Part shown: in pieces, positions 9,062-18,049 of the stretch
Position numbering within the stretch: the stretch's first letter is position 1
Layout of the letters: each line of letters starts with the position of its first letter
Assembly: GCA_045118335.1 (NCBI GenBank)
Contig: JBGUXY010000041.1
Span: forward strand, 37,351-101,350
Direction of reading: 5' to 3'
Source: W1P20-047 sp045118335
Lineage (GTDB): Bacteria; Actinomycetota; Coriobacteriia; Coriobacteriales; Eggerthellaceae
DNA length: 64,000 bases
Made by a program: the position numbers and the translations under genes
Notes under the pieces: model-generated
Told to the model about the DNA's origin: nothing
What the model saw: only the letters and a program-made list of their open reading frames with translations
The model's database searches: none

Positions 9062-9819
9062 CTTCCCAACAACGCATTCAAGGATTTCAAATTCACCCCA
9101 AGATTTTGCCTGAGCCAGCTATTGCATAGTTGCAACACGGGATAAGATACATCCACCCCAATTCTCATGGCCTTGATATCATCGAAAGTAGTCATAAGAA
9201 GCGCATAGGCCCAAGACACCGTGGAGGATTCCATCTTCACCGTGTCGCAAGAGCATGCGCATTCATTGCAGACGTATCCCCCGTCAGGGTAAGAGAACCT
9301 ACACCACGCATCCTCATCTTGCGCATTTCTTTCTTCCCCACAAATGATGCATTGCGACAAGCTGGGCCTAAACCCCAGCAGAGCGAAGAGCTTGAGGAGA
9401 TATGCCGCCGTGATGCTGGGTGCATGCTCCGCTTCGCACGAATCCATCACTTCGAGCGCTTTTTGCGTCATGTCAAACAATCGAGGCACCTCGAGGTCTT
9501 CGTGACATGTCTTCGCGATTGCCTGAACGATTGGGTAGGATGCCGAGCTGAGGTCGTAGTCGCTGCGGAGATTTAGATTCGATGACACCGTGCGCGCCTC
9601 GCTGAACACATGCAGGTTCTTTCCCTCTGCAACTAGGCAATCGCACACCGAAAACAGGTCGAGGCGTGCGGCGAAGGGATTAGTGGGCTTGCGCGCGCCT
9701 TTCGCGACTGCGCGCAGCAACGAACCGTCTTCTTTCAGCGCGGTTATGATCAGATCGGATTCGCCCAATGCCGTCTTCCCCACGGTGAGAATGCGGCAAT
9801 GATACGTGCGCCGGGCCAT
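9058..9819 (-). CDS. recO: DNA repair protein RecO
   Basis: Recombination mediator that helps load RecA via RecF/RecR. It is 253 aa with an N-terminal OB fold (ILTVGKTALGESDLIITALKEDG) and a C-terminal zinc finger: CIICG near 168-172 and CNEC near 197-200. It sits directly after era with a TGATG stop/start overlap, the usual Gram-positive order, and is last in the large minus-strand operon. Its stop overlaps that of degV by 4 nt. Confidence 0.94.
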   Translation of the reverse strand: MARRTYHCRILTVGKTALGESDLIITALKEDGSLLRAVAKGARKPTNPFAARLDLFSVCDCLVAEGKNLHVFSEARTVSSNLNLRSDYDLSSASYPIVQAIAKTCHEDLEVPRLFDMTQKALEVMDSCEAEHAPSITAAYLLKLFALLGFRPSLSQCIICGEERNAQDEDAWCRFSYPDGGYVCNECACSCDTVKMESSTVSWAYALLMTTFDDIKAMRIGVDVSYPVLQLCNSWLRQNLGVNLKSLNALLGS

Positions 9820-10751
9820 CAGATGCCTTCGCCGTACCCGAACCTACGTATCTGGTTCAAATCGCGACGCCAGTTCTTCCTCACCTTTACATGGAGGTCA
9901 AGATACACCCTGCAACCCAGAAACTGCTCCAGGTCCCCACGCGCTTCGGTTCCGACCCTCTTGAGCGCACGACCACCCTTGCCGATGATGATGCCCTTCT
10001 GACTGTCGTGCTCGACGAAAATGGTGGCATAGATCCGCATCAGGTCTGATTTGCGCACGTATTCCATCTCCTCGACGATCACCCCCACGGCATGGGGAAC
10101 TTCGTCGAAGAACGAGCGCAGGATCTTCTCGCGGATGAACTCGGCAACGATAACCTCTTCGGGCTGATCGGTATCCATGTCAGGCGGAAACCACATCGGC
10201 CCTTCGGGGAGCATATCGGCTACCGCCTGCACGAACCCCCCGACGTTTTCCCCCGTAAGAGCGCTGAGCGCGACCGCGGCATCCCACTTGCCAACAGCGA
10301 ACGCGGCTTCGCGCTGTGCTTCCACAGTTTCGTCGCAGACCAAGTCGGTCTTGGTCAGGACCAGTATCTTCTTGGCTCGGGCATTTTGCACATGGCGCAC
10401 CACCCACTCGTCTCCCCTGCCGAACGGCTTGCTGCAATCGAGGAGGAAGGCAGCGACGTCGATTCCCTCGAGCCCCTTGATGGCAGATTCGTTCAACTCT
10501 TCGCCCAAAGCGTCATGAGGCTTGTGCAGGCCAGGCGTGTCGACCATGACGAGCTGGAAATCGTCGCAGGTTACCACGGCGTTGAAACGATGCCTTGTGG
10601 TCTGCGCCGTGTCGCTGGTGATGGCGATCTTGTGTCCGACGATGGCATTGACCAGCGTGGACTTTCCCGCGTTCGGGCGGCCTATCATGGCCACGAAACC
10701 CGACCTGAACTCCGGCTTGGTGAAACCGAGCTTGATTTCATCTTGAGTCAT
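9819..10751 (-). CDS. era: GTPase Era
   Basis: 16S rRNA-binding GTPase needed for 30S maturation. It is 310 aa. The G1 loop GRPNAGKST is at residues 24-32, G3 DTPGLHKP near 72-79, and G4 TKTD near 134-137. The C-terminal KH domain has the GIIIGKGGRALKRVGTEAR signature. It follows dgkA by 3 nt and overlaps recO by 1 nt, so translation is probably coupled. Confidence 0.97.
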   Translation of the reverse strand: MTQDEIKLGFTKPEFRSGFVAMIGRPNAGKSTLVNAIVGHKIAITSDTAQTTRHRFNAVVTCDDFQLVMVDTPGLHKPHDALGEELNESAIKGLEGIDVAAFLLDCSKPFGRGDEWVVRHVQNARAKKILVLTKTDLVCDETVEAQREAAFAVGKWDAAVALSALTGENVGGFVQAVADMLPEGPMWFPPDMDTDQPEEVIVAEFIREKILRSFFDEVPHAVGVIVEEMEYVRKSDLMRIYATIFVEHDSQKGIIIGKGGRALKRVGTEARGDLEQFLGCRVYLDLHVKVRKNWRRDLNQIRRFGYGEGI

Positions 10752-10754
10752 AAT

Positions 10755-11141
10755 CTATCCTATCAACCCCAAGACACCTAAGATCCGCGGTGCGAACACG
10801 GCCATTCCCACAGCAAGCGATCCGATGGAAAAGCACAGAACCGCACCGGCGGCTGCGTCCTTCGCCTTCTTGGCCAGGTCGTGGTAATCGGGAGAAACCA
10901 GGTCTACCACCGCCTCCAGTGCCGTGTTCATGCATTCGCCGCCGAGCACCAACCCTATGCAGGCGAACACCACGATCCATTCCACGGCCTCGATTCGAAA
11001 AGCCAGGCCTAATACTATAGCGGCCACCGCGAAGCAGAGCTGGATTCGAAAGTTTCGTCCATGCGCCGAATCGCAGATGCCGGCGAATGCGCATGCGAAC
11101 GATTCTGCGAGACGCGTGCCTTCTGGCTTGTCCGGTATCAT
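10755..11141 (-). CDS. dgkA: Diacylglycerol kinase / undecaprenol kinase (DgkA type)
   Basis: Small integral membrane lipid kinase of 128 aa with three predicted helices (roughly 35-55, 58-78 and 105-126). The family signature is present around GECMNTALEAVVDLV and KKAKDAAAGAVL. In Gram-positive-type bacteria this fold phosphorylates undecaprenol; the substrate cannot be read here. The start at 11141 forms an ATGA overlap with ybeY. An ATG 12 nt earlier is possible and neither has a clear ribosome-binding site, which suggests translational coupling. Confidence 0.92.
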   Translation of the reverse strand: MIPDKPEGTRLAESFACAFAGICDSAHGRNFRIQLCFAVAAIVLGLAFRIEAVEWIVVFACIGLVLGGECMNTALEAVVDLVSPDYHDLAKKAKDAAAGAVLCFSIGSLAVGMAVFAPRILGVLGLIG

Positions 11142-11608
11142 CGGTTGCGCCATGCTTCCAGGATGCGCTGCTCTAGGGCTTCCATGACCACCGCCTCTTC
11201 CTCGACGATGTGGTCGTAGCCGCACAGGTGCAGCAGGCCATGGGTGAGCAGCAGCTCAATTTCCCCTTGCAGCGTCGTGCCGAACTCTTGCGTCTGGCGT
11301 TTGGCGACGTCGACCGCGATGACCACGTCACCCAGCTCGTAGGGCATGTCGCAATCGCCCATCATGCCATCGAATGCACCGAAACCATCGTCTACGCCAT
11401 CGCATTCGAAGCTCAACACGTCGGTGGGACCCGTACGCCCCCGATACGTCTCGTTGAGATAGGCGATTTCGTCGTCGTCGACGAAGCTCACCGAAACCTC
11501 GGTGGATTCGGGCTTGCCCTCCCACCTGATCACGAATTCGGCGAGCTCGGCGATAGGGAGCGCTTCCACATCCTCGATGCCGTAGTCGTAGTTGATGACG
11601 ATGTCCAA
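11138..11608 (-). CDS. ybeY: Endoribonuclease YbeY (rRNA maturation factor)
   Basis: Zinc-dependent RNase acting in 16S 3'-end processing and ribosome quality control. It is 156 aa with the diagnostic HGLLHLCGYDH (H-x3-H-x5-H) near residues 126-136. It sits 10 nt downstream of phoH and overlaps dgkA by 4 nt, the classic phoH-ybeY-dgkA-era order. Confidence 0.96.
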   Translation of the reverse strand: MDIVINYDYGIEDVEALPIAELAEFVIRWEGKPESTEVSVSFVDDDEIAYLNETYRGRTGPTDVLSFECDGVDDGFGAFDGMMGDCDMPYELGDVVIAVDVAKRQTQEFGTTLQGEIELLLTHGLLHLCGYDHIVEEEAVVMEALEQRILEAWRNR

Positions 11609-11618
11609 AACCGCCTCC

Positions 11619-12569
11619 TCAGCAATGAGCCCGGTCGTAAGCGGCCACTATGGCGGCCACGAGCGAATGGCGTACCACGTCGGTGCCCGTGAAATCGCAG
11701 AACTCGATGTCGTGCATGCCCTCGAGGATGCCACGCACCTGCTTCAGACCCGAAACGCCCTTGGGTAGGTCGAGCTGTGTTACGTCTCCCGTGACGACCA
11801 TCTTCGAGCCGAATCCCAAGCGGGTGAGGAACATCTTCATCTGCTCGGGTGTGGTGTTTTGCGCCTCGTCGAGAATGATGAAGCTGTCGTTGAGCGTGCG
11901 ACCGCGCATGAACGCGAGCGGGGCTATCTCGATGATGCCATCGTCGAGCAGGTGCCTGGCCCGCTCCATGTCGGTCATGTCGAACAGCGCGTCGTAGAGC
12001 GGTCGGATGTACGGGTCGATCTTCTCGCCCAGGGTACCCGGCAAAAACCCCAGGCTTTCGCCTGCCTCGACGACGGGCCGCGTCAGAATCAGACGGCCAA
12101 CTTCCTTGCGCTTAAGCGCTGCCACTGCCATGGCCATGGCCAAGTAGGTCTTGCCCGTGCCAGCAGGGCCGATTCCGAAGGTGATGGTGTTTCGCCTGAT
12201 GGAATCTATGTAGCGCTTCTGACCTGCCGTCTTTGGCCTTATGGCGCGACCCCTATACGTCAAGATGATGTCTTCGCGCAGCGTCGAGGGCGTAAACTCC
12301 CCGGTGTGCAGCAGGTCGATGGCATGGCGGACATAGGCGACATCGGGCGCCGTGCCCGATTCCGCCAGCTTGACGAGGTCGCTGAACAGCGCGGTGAGAG
12401 ACTGAACTTCGGTGGGGTCGCCAGATAGCGATACTTGGTTGCCCCGCACGGTTATGCGCGCGGTGAAGGAATCCTCCACGATGCGCAAGAGCTCGTCTTG
12501 GGTGCCTACCAAAGTCGCCATATGGACGGTGTCGGGCACCGTGAGCGTTATGTTCGTTTCACTTGTCAT
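11619..12569 (-). CDS. PhoH-like ATPase
   Basis: 316-aa P-loop ATPase of the PhoH/YbeZ family, linked to RNA metabolism and usually paired with YbeY. Walker A is GPAGTGKT at 134-141, with the upstream IRPKTAGQKRYI segment; Walker B is FIILDEAQN. The C-terminus carries the GVSGLKQVRGIL motif. The N-terminal 100 residues hold a KH-like nucleic-acid-binding fold. It overlaps mtaB by 4 nt (ATGA). Confidence 0.93.
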   Translation of the reverse strand: MTSETNITLTVPDTVHMATLVGTQDELLRIVEDSFTARITVRGNQVSLSGDPTEVQSLTALFSDLVKLAESGTAPDVAYVRHAIDLLHTGEFTPSTLREDIILTYRGRAIRPKTAGQKRYIDSIRRNTITFGIGPAGTGKTYLAMAMAVAALKRKEVGRLILTRPVVEAGESLGFLPGTLGEKIDPYIRPLYDALFDMTDMERARHLLDDGIIEIAPLAFMRGRTLNDSFIILDEAQNTTPEQMKMFLTRLGFGSKMVVTGDVTQLDLPKGVSGLKQVRGILEGMHDIEFCDFTGTDVVRHSLVAAIVAAYDRAHC

Positions 12570-13792
12570 ACCGAAAAGATACCATCATCGTCCAGGCTTG
12601 TTAAGGTTCTCAGAACCAGATCGCCACGACTCACGTCGCTTCCCACCCGCACGGTGAAGTACGATTCGCTCGTTGCAATGCCCTCTTGTTCCACCACCAG
12701 CAGCTCTTCGGTGCCCAGGCGCATACGCTGCTCTTCCCTGCGCACCTCCTCGGCGACCATGCGCAACTCGGCCGACCTCCTTGCGGCCACGTCAGCGGGA
12801 ACCTGATCGCTGCGGGCGGCTGCAGGCGTGCCCAGTCGGCGGGAATACCGGAATGCATGCACCTTCGAAAAACGGCATCGGCGCACCATGGCAAGCGTTT
12901 CCTGAAAATCCCCTTCCGTTTCGCCTGGGAATCCCACGATGATGTCGGTGGACAGGGAAAGGCCAGGCATCGCGCGGTACAGACGCTCGACCAGCTGGGC
13001 GTATTGCTCGGCCGTGTAATGGCGCGCCATATCGGCCAAGACCTTCGAGCTGCCCGACTGCAGCGGCAGGTGCAGGTGACGGCAGATGGCTCCCCGTGAA
13101 TTGGCCATCGCTTCGATCAGCCCTTCGGTAATACTCGGGGGCTCGATGCTTGAAATGCGCACGCGCGCACCTGGTATGGCCTTAACGAGCATCGTGACGA
13201 GCCCGGCCAAGTCGGTTTCCCCGTCGTGATAGCTGCCCAGGTCGATTCCAGTGAGCACGATCTCCCTCGCGCCCGCATCATAGAGCGCTACGGCTTCTTC
13301 TAGGCACTCTGCTGCTGGCCGCGACGTCGACTTCCCACGTGCGACGTGCACGATGCAGAAGCTGCAGGCATTATCGCAGCCATCTTGAACCTTGATGCCC
13401 ACGCGCGTGGGGAATTCCGTTCCGAATCGCAAGGTCTGCGCCCCTCTAACCTGCCCATGCATAGCTGCGTCGTCAAGAGCCAACACCGCATCGGCAACAG
13501 CAGCTTTCCCCACCACTCGCACGCGCGGGTCCATGGAGGTAAATGCATCCGGATCGATCGCCGCAGCGCATCCGGTCACCACGATGGTTGCCTGGGGGTT
13601 TTCGCGCAAAGCCCGATGGACGGCCTTCCTGGTCTTCTTTTCGGCTTCTCCTGTGACGGTGCAGGTATTCACCACCACGACATCAAGGCGACATGTGTCG
13701 GCAACCATACCAGCCTGCAGCAACGCGGCGGCGATGGCGTCTGACTCCACACGGTTCACCCGGCAGCCAAGGTTCACCACGGAAAACCTCAC
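12566..13792 (-). CDS. mtaB: tRNA t6A37 methylthiotransferase
   Basis: Radical-SAM methylthiotransferase converting t6A to ms2t6A at tRNA position 37. It is 408 aa. The first iron-sulfur cluster is bound by C10, C44 and C75; the radical-SAM motif is C139-x3-C143-x2-C146 in DGCDNACSFC. A C-terminal TRAM-like domain follows (ELLVVEQEGIATSESYFTVRV). The start is a GTG at 13792 sharing a 4-nt GTGA overlap with the rsmE stop. The longer open frame upstream is a shadow of rsmE. Confidence 0.93.
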   Translation of the reverse strand: MRFSVVNLGCRVNRVESDAIAAALLQAGMVADTCRLDVVVVNTCTVTGEAEKKTRKAVHRALRENPQATIVVTGCAAAIDPDAFTSMDPRVRVVGKAAVADAVLALDDAAMHGQVRGAQTLRFGTEFPTRVGIKVQDGCDNACSFCIVHVARGKSTSRPAAECLEEAVALYDAGAREIVLTGIDLGSYHDGETDLAGLVTMLVKAIPGARVRISSIEPPSITEGLIEAMANSRGAICRHLHLPLQSGSSKVLADMARHYTAEQYAQLVERLYRAMPGLSLSTDIIVGFPGETEGDFQETLAMVRRCRFSKVHAFRYSRRLGTPAAARSDQVPADVAARRSAELRMVAEEVRREEQRMRLGTEELLVVEQEGIATSESYFTVRVGSDVSRGDLVLRTLTSLDDDGIFSV

Positions 13793-14568
13793 TGCAGACC
13801 ACCTAGCTCGTAAATCGCCAATGCAGGTGCAACAATGCCCGCGGTTTCCGTGCGCAGTATCTGCGAGCCAAGAGTCACAGAATAGCTGTGGCGATTCGCC
13901 TCGCACAGCGTTTTCACCTCCTGCTCGGTGAACCCCCCTTCGGGCCCTATGCAGATGGCAACACGCGCGTCCAAAGCCGGCGTGAACGTCTTGGCCAGAG
14001 CGTCCCCTATGGCCTCCTTCATGGAAACCTGCCGTTCTTCTTCCCAGCACACGAGCACGCACGTGGCACCACCGAGCATGCCGGCAGCCTCGTTGGGCTT
14101 TATGGGCAACGACACCTCGGGGATGCTAGGCTGCCCCGATTGCATGGCCGCGCTCTTCGCGACGCTATTCCATCGGTTCACCCGCGCCTCGGCCTTTTTC
14201 CTATCGAGCCGTACGACGCTCCGCTCGCAGGCAAGCGGCACGAACGCACTTACGCCCAACTCGGTGGCATGGCGGATGACCTGCTCCATCTTGTCGCCCT
14301 TGCACAAACCCTGGAACAGCACCACGAACGGTCGATCGATCCGCGAATCGTCATGGCTCGATATCCGCACGTGCATCACGTCTTCAAAGGCAACGATCTC
14401 GCACTCGAAGTAGTCCTGGGAACCGTCGATCACGGCGATGTGCTCGCCCGGCTTCAGGCGCAGCACGCGTGCATGCTTAACATCTTCGTCGTCGAGCCGC
14501 AGGCCGAACACCTCTTCGGTCTGCGCGGCGAGCACCTGGTTGCGCAGGAAGAATCTTGGCAGGCTCAT
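13789..14568 (-). CDS. rsmE: 16S rRNA m3U1498 methyltransferase
   Basis: SPOUT-class methyltransferase for U1498 of 16S rRNA, 259 aa. An N-terminal PUA-like domain (HARVLRLKPGEHIAVIDG) is followed by the SAM-binding knot with IGPEGGFTEQEV (near 208-220) and LGSQILRTETA. It lies 12 nt downstream of dnaJ, a common Gram-positive neighbour, and overlaps mtaB. Confidence 0.95.
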   Translation of the reverse strand: MSLPRFFLRNQVLAAQTEEVFGLRLDDEDVKHARVLRLKPGEHIAVIDGSQDYFECEIVAFEDVMHVRISSHDDSRIDRPFVVLFQGLCKGDKMEQVIRHATELGVSAFVPLACERSVVRLDRKKAEARVNRWNSVAKSAAMQSGQPSIPEVSLPIKPNEAAGMLGGATCVLVCWEEERQVSMKEAIGDALAKTFTPALDARVAICIGPEGGFTEQEVKTLCEANRHSYSVTLGSQILRTETAGIVAPALAIYELGGLQ

Positions 14569-14580
14569 GGCGTCGTCTTG

Positions 14581-15708
14581 CTAGTTGAATACGTCTTTGA
14601 TCTTCTGGAATCGCGTGCGCTCCTCGGAAACGCTCTCGCCCATTTCATGTGCAAGCTGCACCAAGAGTTCACGCTCGGTTTTGGAAAGCTTTTTGGGCAC
14701 CGTCACCGTCACGTGTGTGAACAGGTCGCCCCGTGCTTCGCTCCTAAACCGTGTCATGCCGAACCCGCGGGTTCGCACGACTTGGTCGTTCTGGCATCCT
14801 TCGGGAATGTGCACCGTAACGCTTTCGCCTTCCATGATTCCCTCGACCTCGATGTCTGCCCCAAGACATGCCTGCACGATTGACACGTTCACGCGCGTAT
14901 GAAGGTTGTCGCCGTCACGCTCGAAGATATCGTGCGGCTTTATCCGGCAGGTCACGATCAAATCGCCACCGGAAGCGCCCTGCATGCCCGCCTCGCCGAA
15001 TCCCGACAGCCGCAGCTGCTGCCCGTCGCGAATACCCGCTGGGACTTCGACCGTTATGCGCTGCCTGTCGGGTACGCGGCCCTGACCTTCGCATTCAGGA
15101 CAGGGGTTTTCGATGGTCGTTCCCGTGCCACCGCATCGCGGGCAGGTCGTGGCCGTTTGCATGTCACCTAAGAAGGTGCGCTGCACGGTGACGACACGCC
15201 CGCGACCCTGGCAGTCGGGACAGGTAATCTCGCGCCCTTCGTCACCCATTCCCGTGCCGTCGCATTCGGGGCACGGTGCCAGGCGGTCGTAGACGATTTC
15301 CTTCTTGGCGCCTGCCGCAACCTCCTCGAGCGTCAACCGCAACCCGACGCCCATGTCGCGGCCATTTTTGCGCACCTGCTGCGCCCCTCCAGCGGCAGCA
15401 CCGCCGAAGAAACTCGAAAACAGGTCGCCCATGCCAAAGCCGCTTCCGAAGATGTCGCTGAAATCCACGTAACCCGCTCCACCGCCTGAAGCCCCGGGGA
15501 TGGTGCCGAACCGATCGTATTGCGAGCGCTTGTTCGGGTCGCTCAAAACGTCGTATGCTTCGTTTAGTTCCTTGAACTGGTCTTCTGCGTCGGCAGCCTT
15601 GTTCACGTCCGGATGGAGTTGGCGGGCTTTGCGGCGAAACGCCTTCTTTATCTCGTCGTCGGTCGCCGTCTTCTCGACGCCCAGGATTTCATAGAGGTCT
15701 TTGGCCAT
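14581..15708 (-). CDS. dnaJ: Chaperone DnaJ
   Basis: Hsp40 co-chaperone that stimulates DnaK ATPase activity. It is 375 aa. The J domain has HPD in RQLHPDVN (near 32-39), followed by a Gly/Phe/Ser-rich stretch (65-115). There are four CxxCxGxG zinc repeats: CPECDGTG, CPDCQGRG, CPRCGGTG and CPECEGQG. A C-terminal substrate domain ends the protein. It is directly downstream of hrcA; dnaK and grpE are not in this window. Confidence 0.97.
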   Translation of the reverse strand: MAKDLYEILGVEKTATDDEIKKAFRRKARQLHPDVNKAADAEDQFKELNEAYDVLSDPNKRSQYDRFGTIPGASGGGAGYVDFSDIFGSGFGMGDLFSSFFGGAAAGGAQQVRKNGRDMGVGLRLTLEEVAAGAKKEIVYDRLAPCPECDGTGMGDEGREITCPDCQGRGRVVTVQRTFLGDMQTATTCPRCGGTGTTIENPCPECEGQGRVPDRQRITVEVPAGIRDGQQLRLSGFGEAGMQGASGGDLIVTCRIKPHDIFERDGDNLHTRVNVSIVQACLGADIEVEGIMEGESVTVHIPEGCQNDQVVRTRGFGMTRFRSEARGDLFTHVTVTVPKKLSKTERELLVQLAHEMGESVSEERTRFQKIKDVFN

Positions 15709-15726
15709 AGAACTTGCGACCCTTTC

Positions 15727-16740
15727 CTAATCTTCTTCCAGAGCACGCTGCGCCATCCTGACGGCGCGAATCACGCGTGCATAGTTCATGCGCGTGGGGC
15801 CGATTACGGCGATGATGCCCTCGCCGTCGCCCCTGCCGTATTGACGGGCCACCACGGACACGCCCGTGAGCTGGCTCGCGTTGTTCTCGTGCCCGATGCG
15901 CACCACCGTGGTGCCGTTGCCGGCGCATGCCCCCTGCAAGATCTCGAGGAGCACCGTATCGTCTTCGAGGACTTCCAGTACCGGGATAAGCGACGATGAA
16001 TTGCTGAACTCGGGTTGCCGCATGAGGGCCCGCAGTCCCAGGCGATGGGCATGCGACGATTCGCCCGACTGCAGGCAGGTGAACGTCTCGCCCAGCAGCA
16101 CGCGTGCAAGTGGCCCGTAGATGGCGTCGGCGAAGTCCTCGTCGATGGAATCGCGGATCTGCGCGAAATTCTTCCCCACGAGCACGCGGTTGAACAGGTT
16201 CTGCAGTGTTGCGAGGTCGTCGGGCGATACCTCTTCGCCGAAGTCGACTTGTCGGTTGAGTACCTGGCCCTTGTCCGTCACGACCACGATGAGCACGCGG
16301 TATGGGGTCATCGATATAAACGATATCTGGCGGATGTGCAGCGATAGCGTGGAGGGGGGAATCACGATTGACAGCGTCTCGGTGAAACGCGACAGTACCG
16401 CCGTGGTTTGCTGGAGTAGCTCGTCGAGTTCGTTTGCGCTCTGCCTGAGCTGCTCGACGGCACGACTCGTTTCCTCGTCGGGTTCCTGCTCTACTTCGTT
16501 TTTGAGCAGATCGTCGACGAAGCTTCGATATCCGTAGTCGGTTGGTATGCGCCCTGCCGAGGTATGCGGTTGGGTGATGTAGCCCTCGTCTTCGAGAACG
16601 GACAGCTCGTTGCGCACAGTTGCAGGGCTCACCCCGAGCCCATAGCGCTCGACGAGCGTACGCGATCCGACGGGGAGGGCATGCGATACGTATTCCTCGA
16701 TGAGTGCCGCCAGCACGCGCTGGCGCCTATCCGAAAGCAT
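15727..16740 (-). CDS. hrcA: Heat-inducible transcription repressor HrcA
   Basis: Repressor of class I heat-shock genes that binds CIRCE elements. It is 337 aa. The N-terminal winged helix carries the signature SPATVRNELSVLEDEGYI, followed by TSAGRIPTDYGYRSFVD. The start at MLSDRRQRVLAALI is supported by AAGGAGCGAAGACG upstream. A CIRCE-like element lies about 60 nt before the gene, implying autoregulation together with dnaJ and the genes behind it. Confidence 0.96.
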   Translation of the reverse strand: MLSDRRQRVLAALIEEYVSHALPVGSRTLVERYGLGVSPATVRNELSVLEDEGYITQPHTSAGRIPTDYGYRSFVDDLLKNEVEQEPDEETSRAVEQLRQSANELDELLQQTTAVLSRFTETLSIVIPPSTLSLHIRQISFISMTPYRVLIVVVTDKGQVLNRQVDFGEEVSPDDLATLQNLFNRVLVGKNFAQIRDSIDEDFADAIYGPLARVLLGETFTCLQSGESSHAHRLGLRALMRQPEFSNSSSLIPVLEVLEDDTVLLEILQGACAGNGTTVVRIGHENNASQLTGVSVVARQYGRGDGEGIIAVIGPTRMNYARVIRAVRMAQRALEED

Positions 16741-16800
16741 CGTCTTCGCTCCTTCCCAACCTTCATGCATGCGAATGCTCGTTATACCAACTCAAGCATT

Positions 16801-16827
16801 CTAGCAGTGCTGTCGCATGAGTGCTAA
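16801..16827 (-). promoter_or_regulatory. CIRCE-like HrcA operator
   Basis: On the minus strand the left arm is a perfect TTAGCACTC. After a 9-nt spacer comes CACTGCTAG, which matches 6 of 9 positions of the expected right arm GAGTGCTAA. TAGAAT at 16798-16803 could be the -10 box and overlaps the right arm. TTGACA lies further upstream at 16852-16857. Confidence 0.8.
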
Positions 16828-16929
16828 AGAACCCGGTAAACGATACCAATATGTCAAAGAGGAGTGCTTCTACTAGAATCGATCCAGCTGCCCGAATGAG
16901 TTGTAACCTCTGGGCATATCGATTCATTT

Positions 16930-18042
16930 TCACGGGCAGAGGTCTAGAATCGCGCCATAGAGCTCGTTGCCGCACAGCCAACCCCTTTCCGTCGGTTGCC
17001 AGCAACCCTGTTCGTGGCAAACGAGGCCCTTCGCCTGAAGTTCTGCGAACACGCAAGGCGCTTCGGGGAGCAACTCGGCTGCAGAATCCACCTGCTCGTC
17101 TGACAATCCCCTGCTCATGCGCATGCCGAGCATCAGGTCTTCCGCGCACATCTGATACACGTCCAAATCGTCCACCACTTGACCGTCGCGAACGCGCATG
17201 CGCCTCGATTCATTCTGCGTCATGGTCACCGCCGAATGTCCGATTCCCAGATACGGGACACCCGTCCAGTAGGCGATGTTGTGACGGCACTCGTATCCCG
17301 GATAGGCGTAGCTTGCCACCTCGTATCGCTGCAGCCCCCGGCTTGCAAGCAGGTCGGCAGCGGCCTGCATCATGTCGGCCTGGAGGTCTTCGTCCACATC
17401 ATCCATCTTTCCCTTGCGGATCATCTTTGCGAAGGGGGTTGCGGGCTCGATGGTAAGCGGATAGACGCTCACGTGCTTCACCCCGGCATCAATTGCCGTT
17501 CGTACATCGGCAAGGAAACCGTCGAGGGTCTGGCCTGGGATTCCGCACATCAAATCGACGCTCACGTTATCGAAGCGGACGTGGGCTACCTCGATGGCCC
17601 TAAGGGCGGCGCTGGAATCGTGAACGCGCCCCAACGTGCGCAACACGCCATCGTCGAAGCTCTGGACACCAATGGAGAGGCGGTTTGCACCCAGCGCCCA
17701 TATGTCCTTCACGAGCGGCGTCGTGAGGCTGTCGGGGTTTGCCTCCATGCTCACCTCAACTTCGTCGCTTATGGTCATCGACAAGCCAAGCATGTACAAG
17801 ATCTCGGTTAAAAACTTCTGCCCCAGGTAGCTGGGGGTACCTCCACCCAAGTAGACGCTGCGCACCTTCGCAAGCTCCCCATCTCTTCCCGCCTTGCGGA
17901 TCTCGAGCAACATGTTCTCCACATAGGTGCGCACGATGGCATCGTCTGGCGATGCGACGCCCGTGGTGAAATCGCAGTAGTTGCATCGTTTCTTGCAGAA
18001 GGGTATGTGCAGGTAAAGGGCACGGTAGGGATCGTGTGGCAT
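16930..18042 (-). CDS. hemW: HemW-type radical SAM protein (haem chaperone)
   Basis: 370-aa member of the coproporphyrinogen-dehydrogenase-like HemW family. The radical-SAM cysteines are C16, C20 and C23 in CKKRCNYC, with VYLGGGTPS following. HemW proteins bind haem and deliver it to respiratory enzymes; they lack the HemN residues needed for decarboxylation. The start at MPHDPYRALYLHIP has TAGGAGCACC upstream. Position directly before hrcA is typical of Gram-positives. It is 7 nt downstream of dusB. Confidence 0.92.
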   Translation of the reverse strand: MPHDPYRALYLHIPFCKKRCNYCDFTTGVASPDDAIVRTYVENMLLEIRKAGRDGELAKVRSVYLGGGTPSYLGQKFLTEILYMLGLSMTISDEVEVSMEANPDSLTTPLVKDIWALGANRLSIGVQSFDDGVLRTLGRVHDSSAALRAIEVAHVRFDNVSVDLMCGIPGQTLDGFLADVRTAIDAGVKHVSVYPLTIEPATPFAKMIRKGKMDDVDEDLQADMMQAAADLLASRGLQRYEVASYAYPGYECRHNIAYWTGVPYLGIGHSAVTMTQNESRRMRVRDGQVVDDLDVYQMCAEDLMLGMRMSRGLSDEQVDSAAELLPEAPCVFAELQAKGLVCHEQGCWQPTERGWLCGNELYGAILDLCP

Positions 18043-18049
18043 GGTGCTC

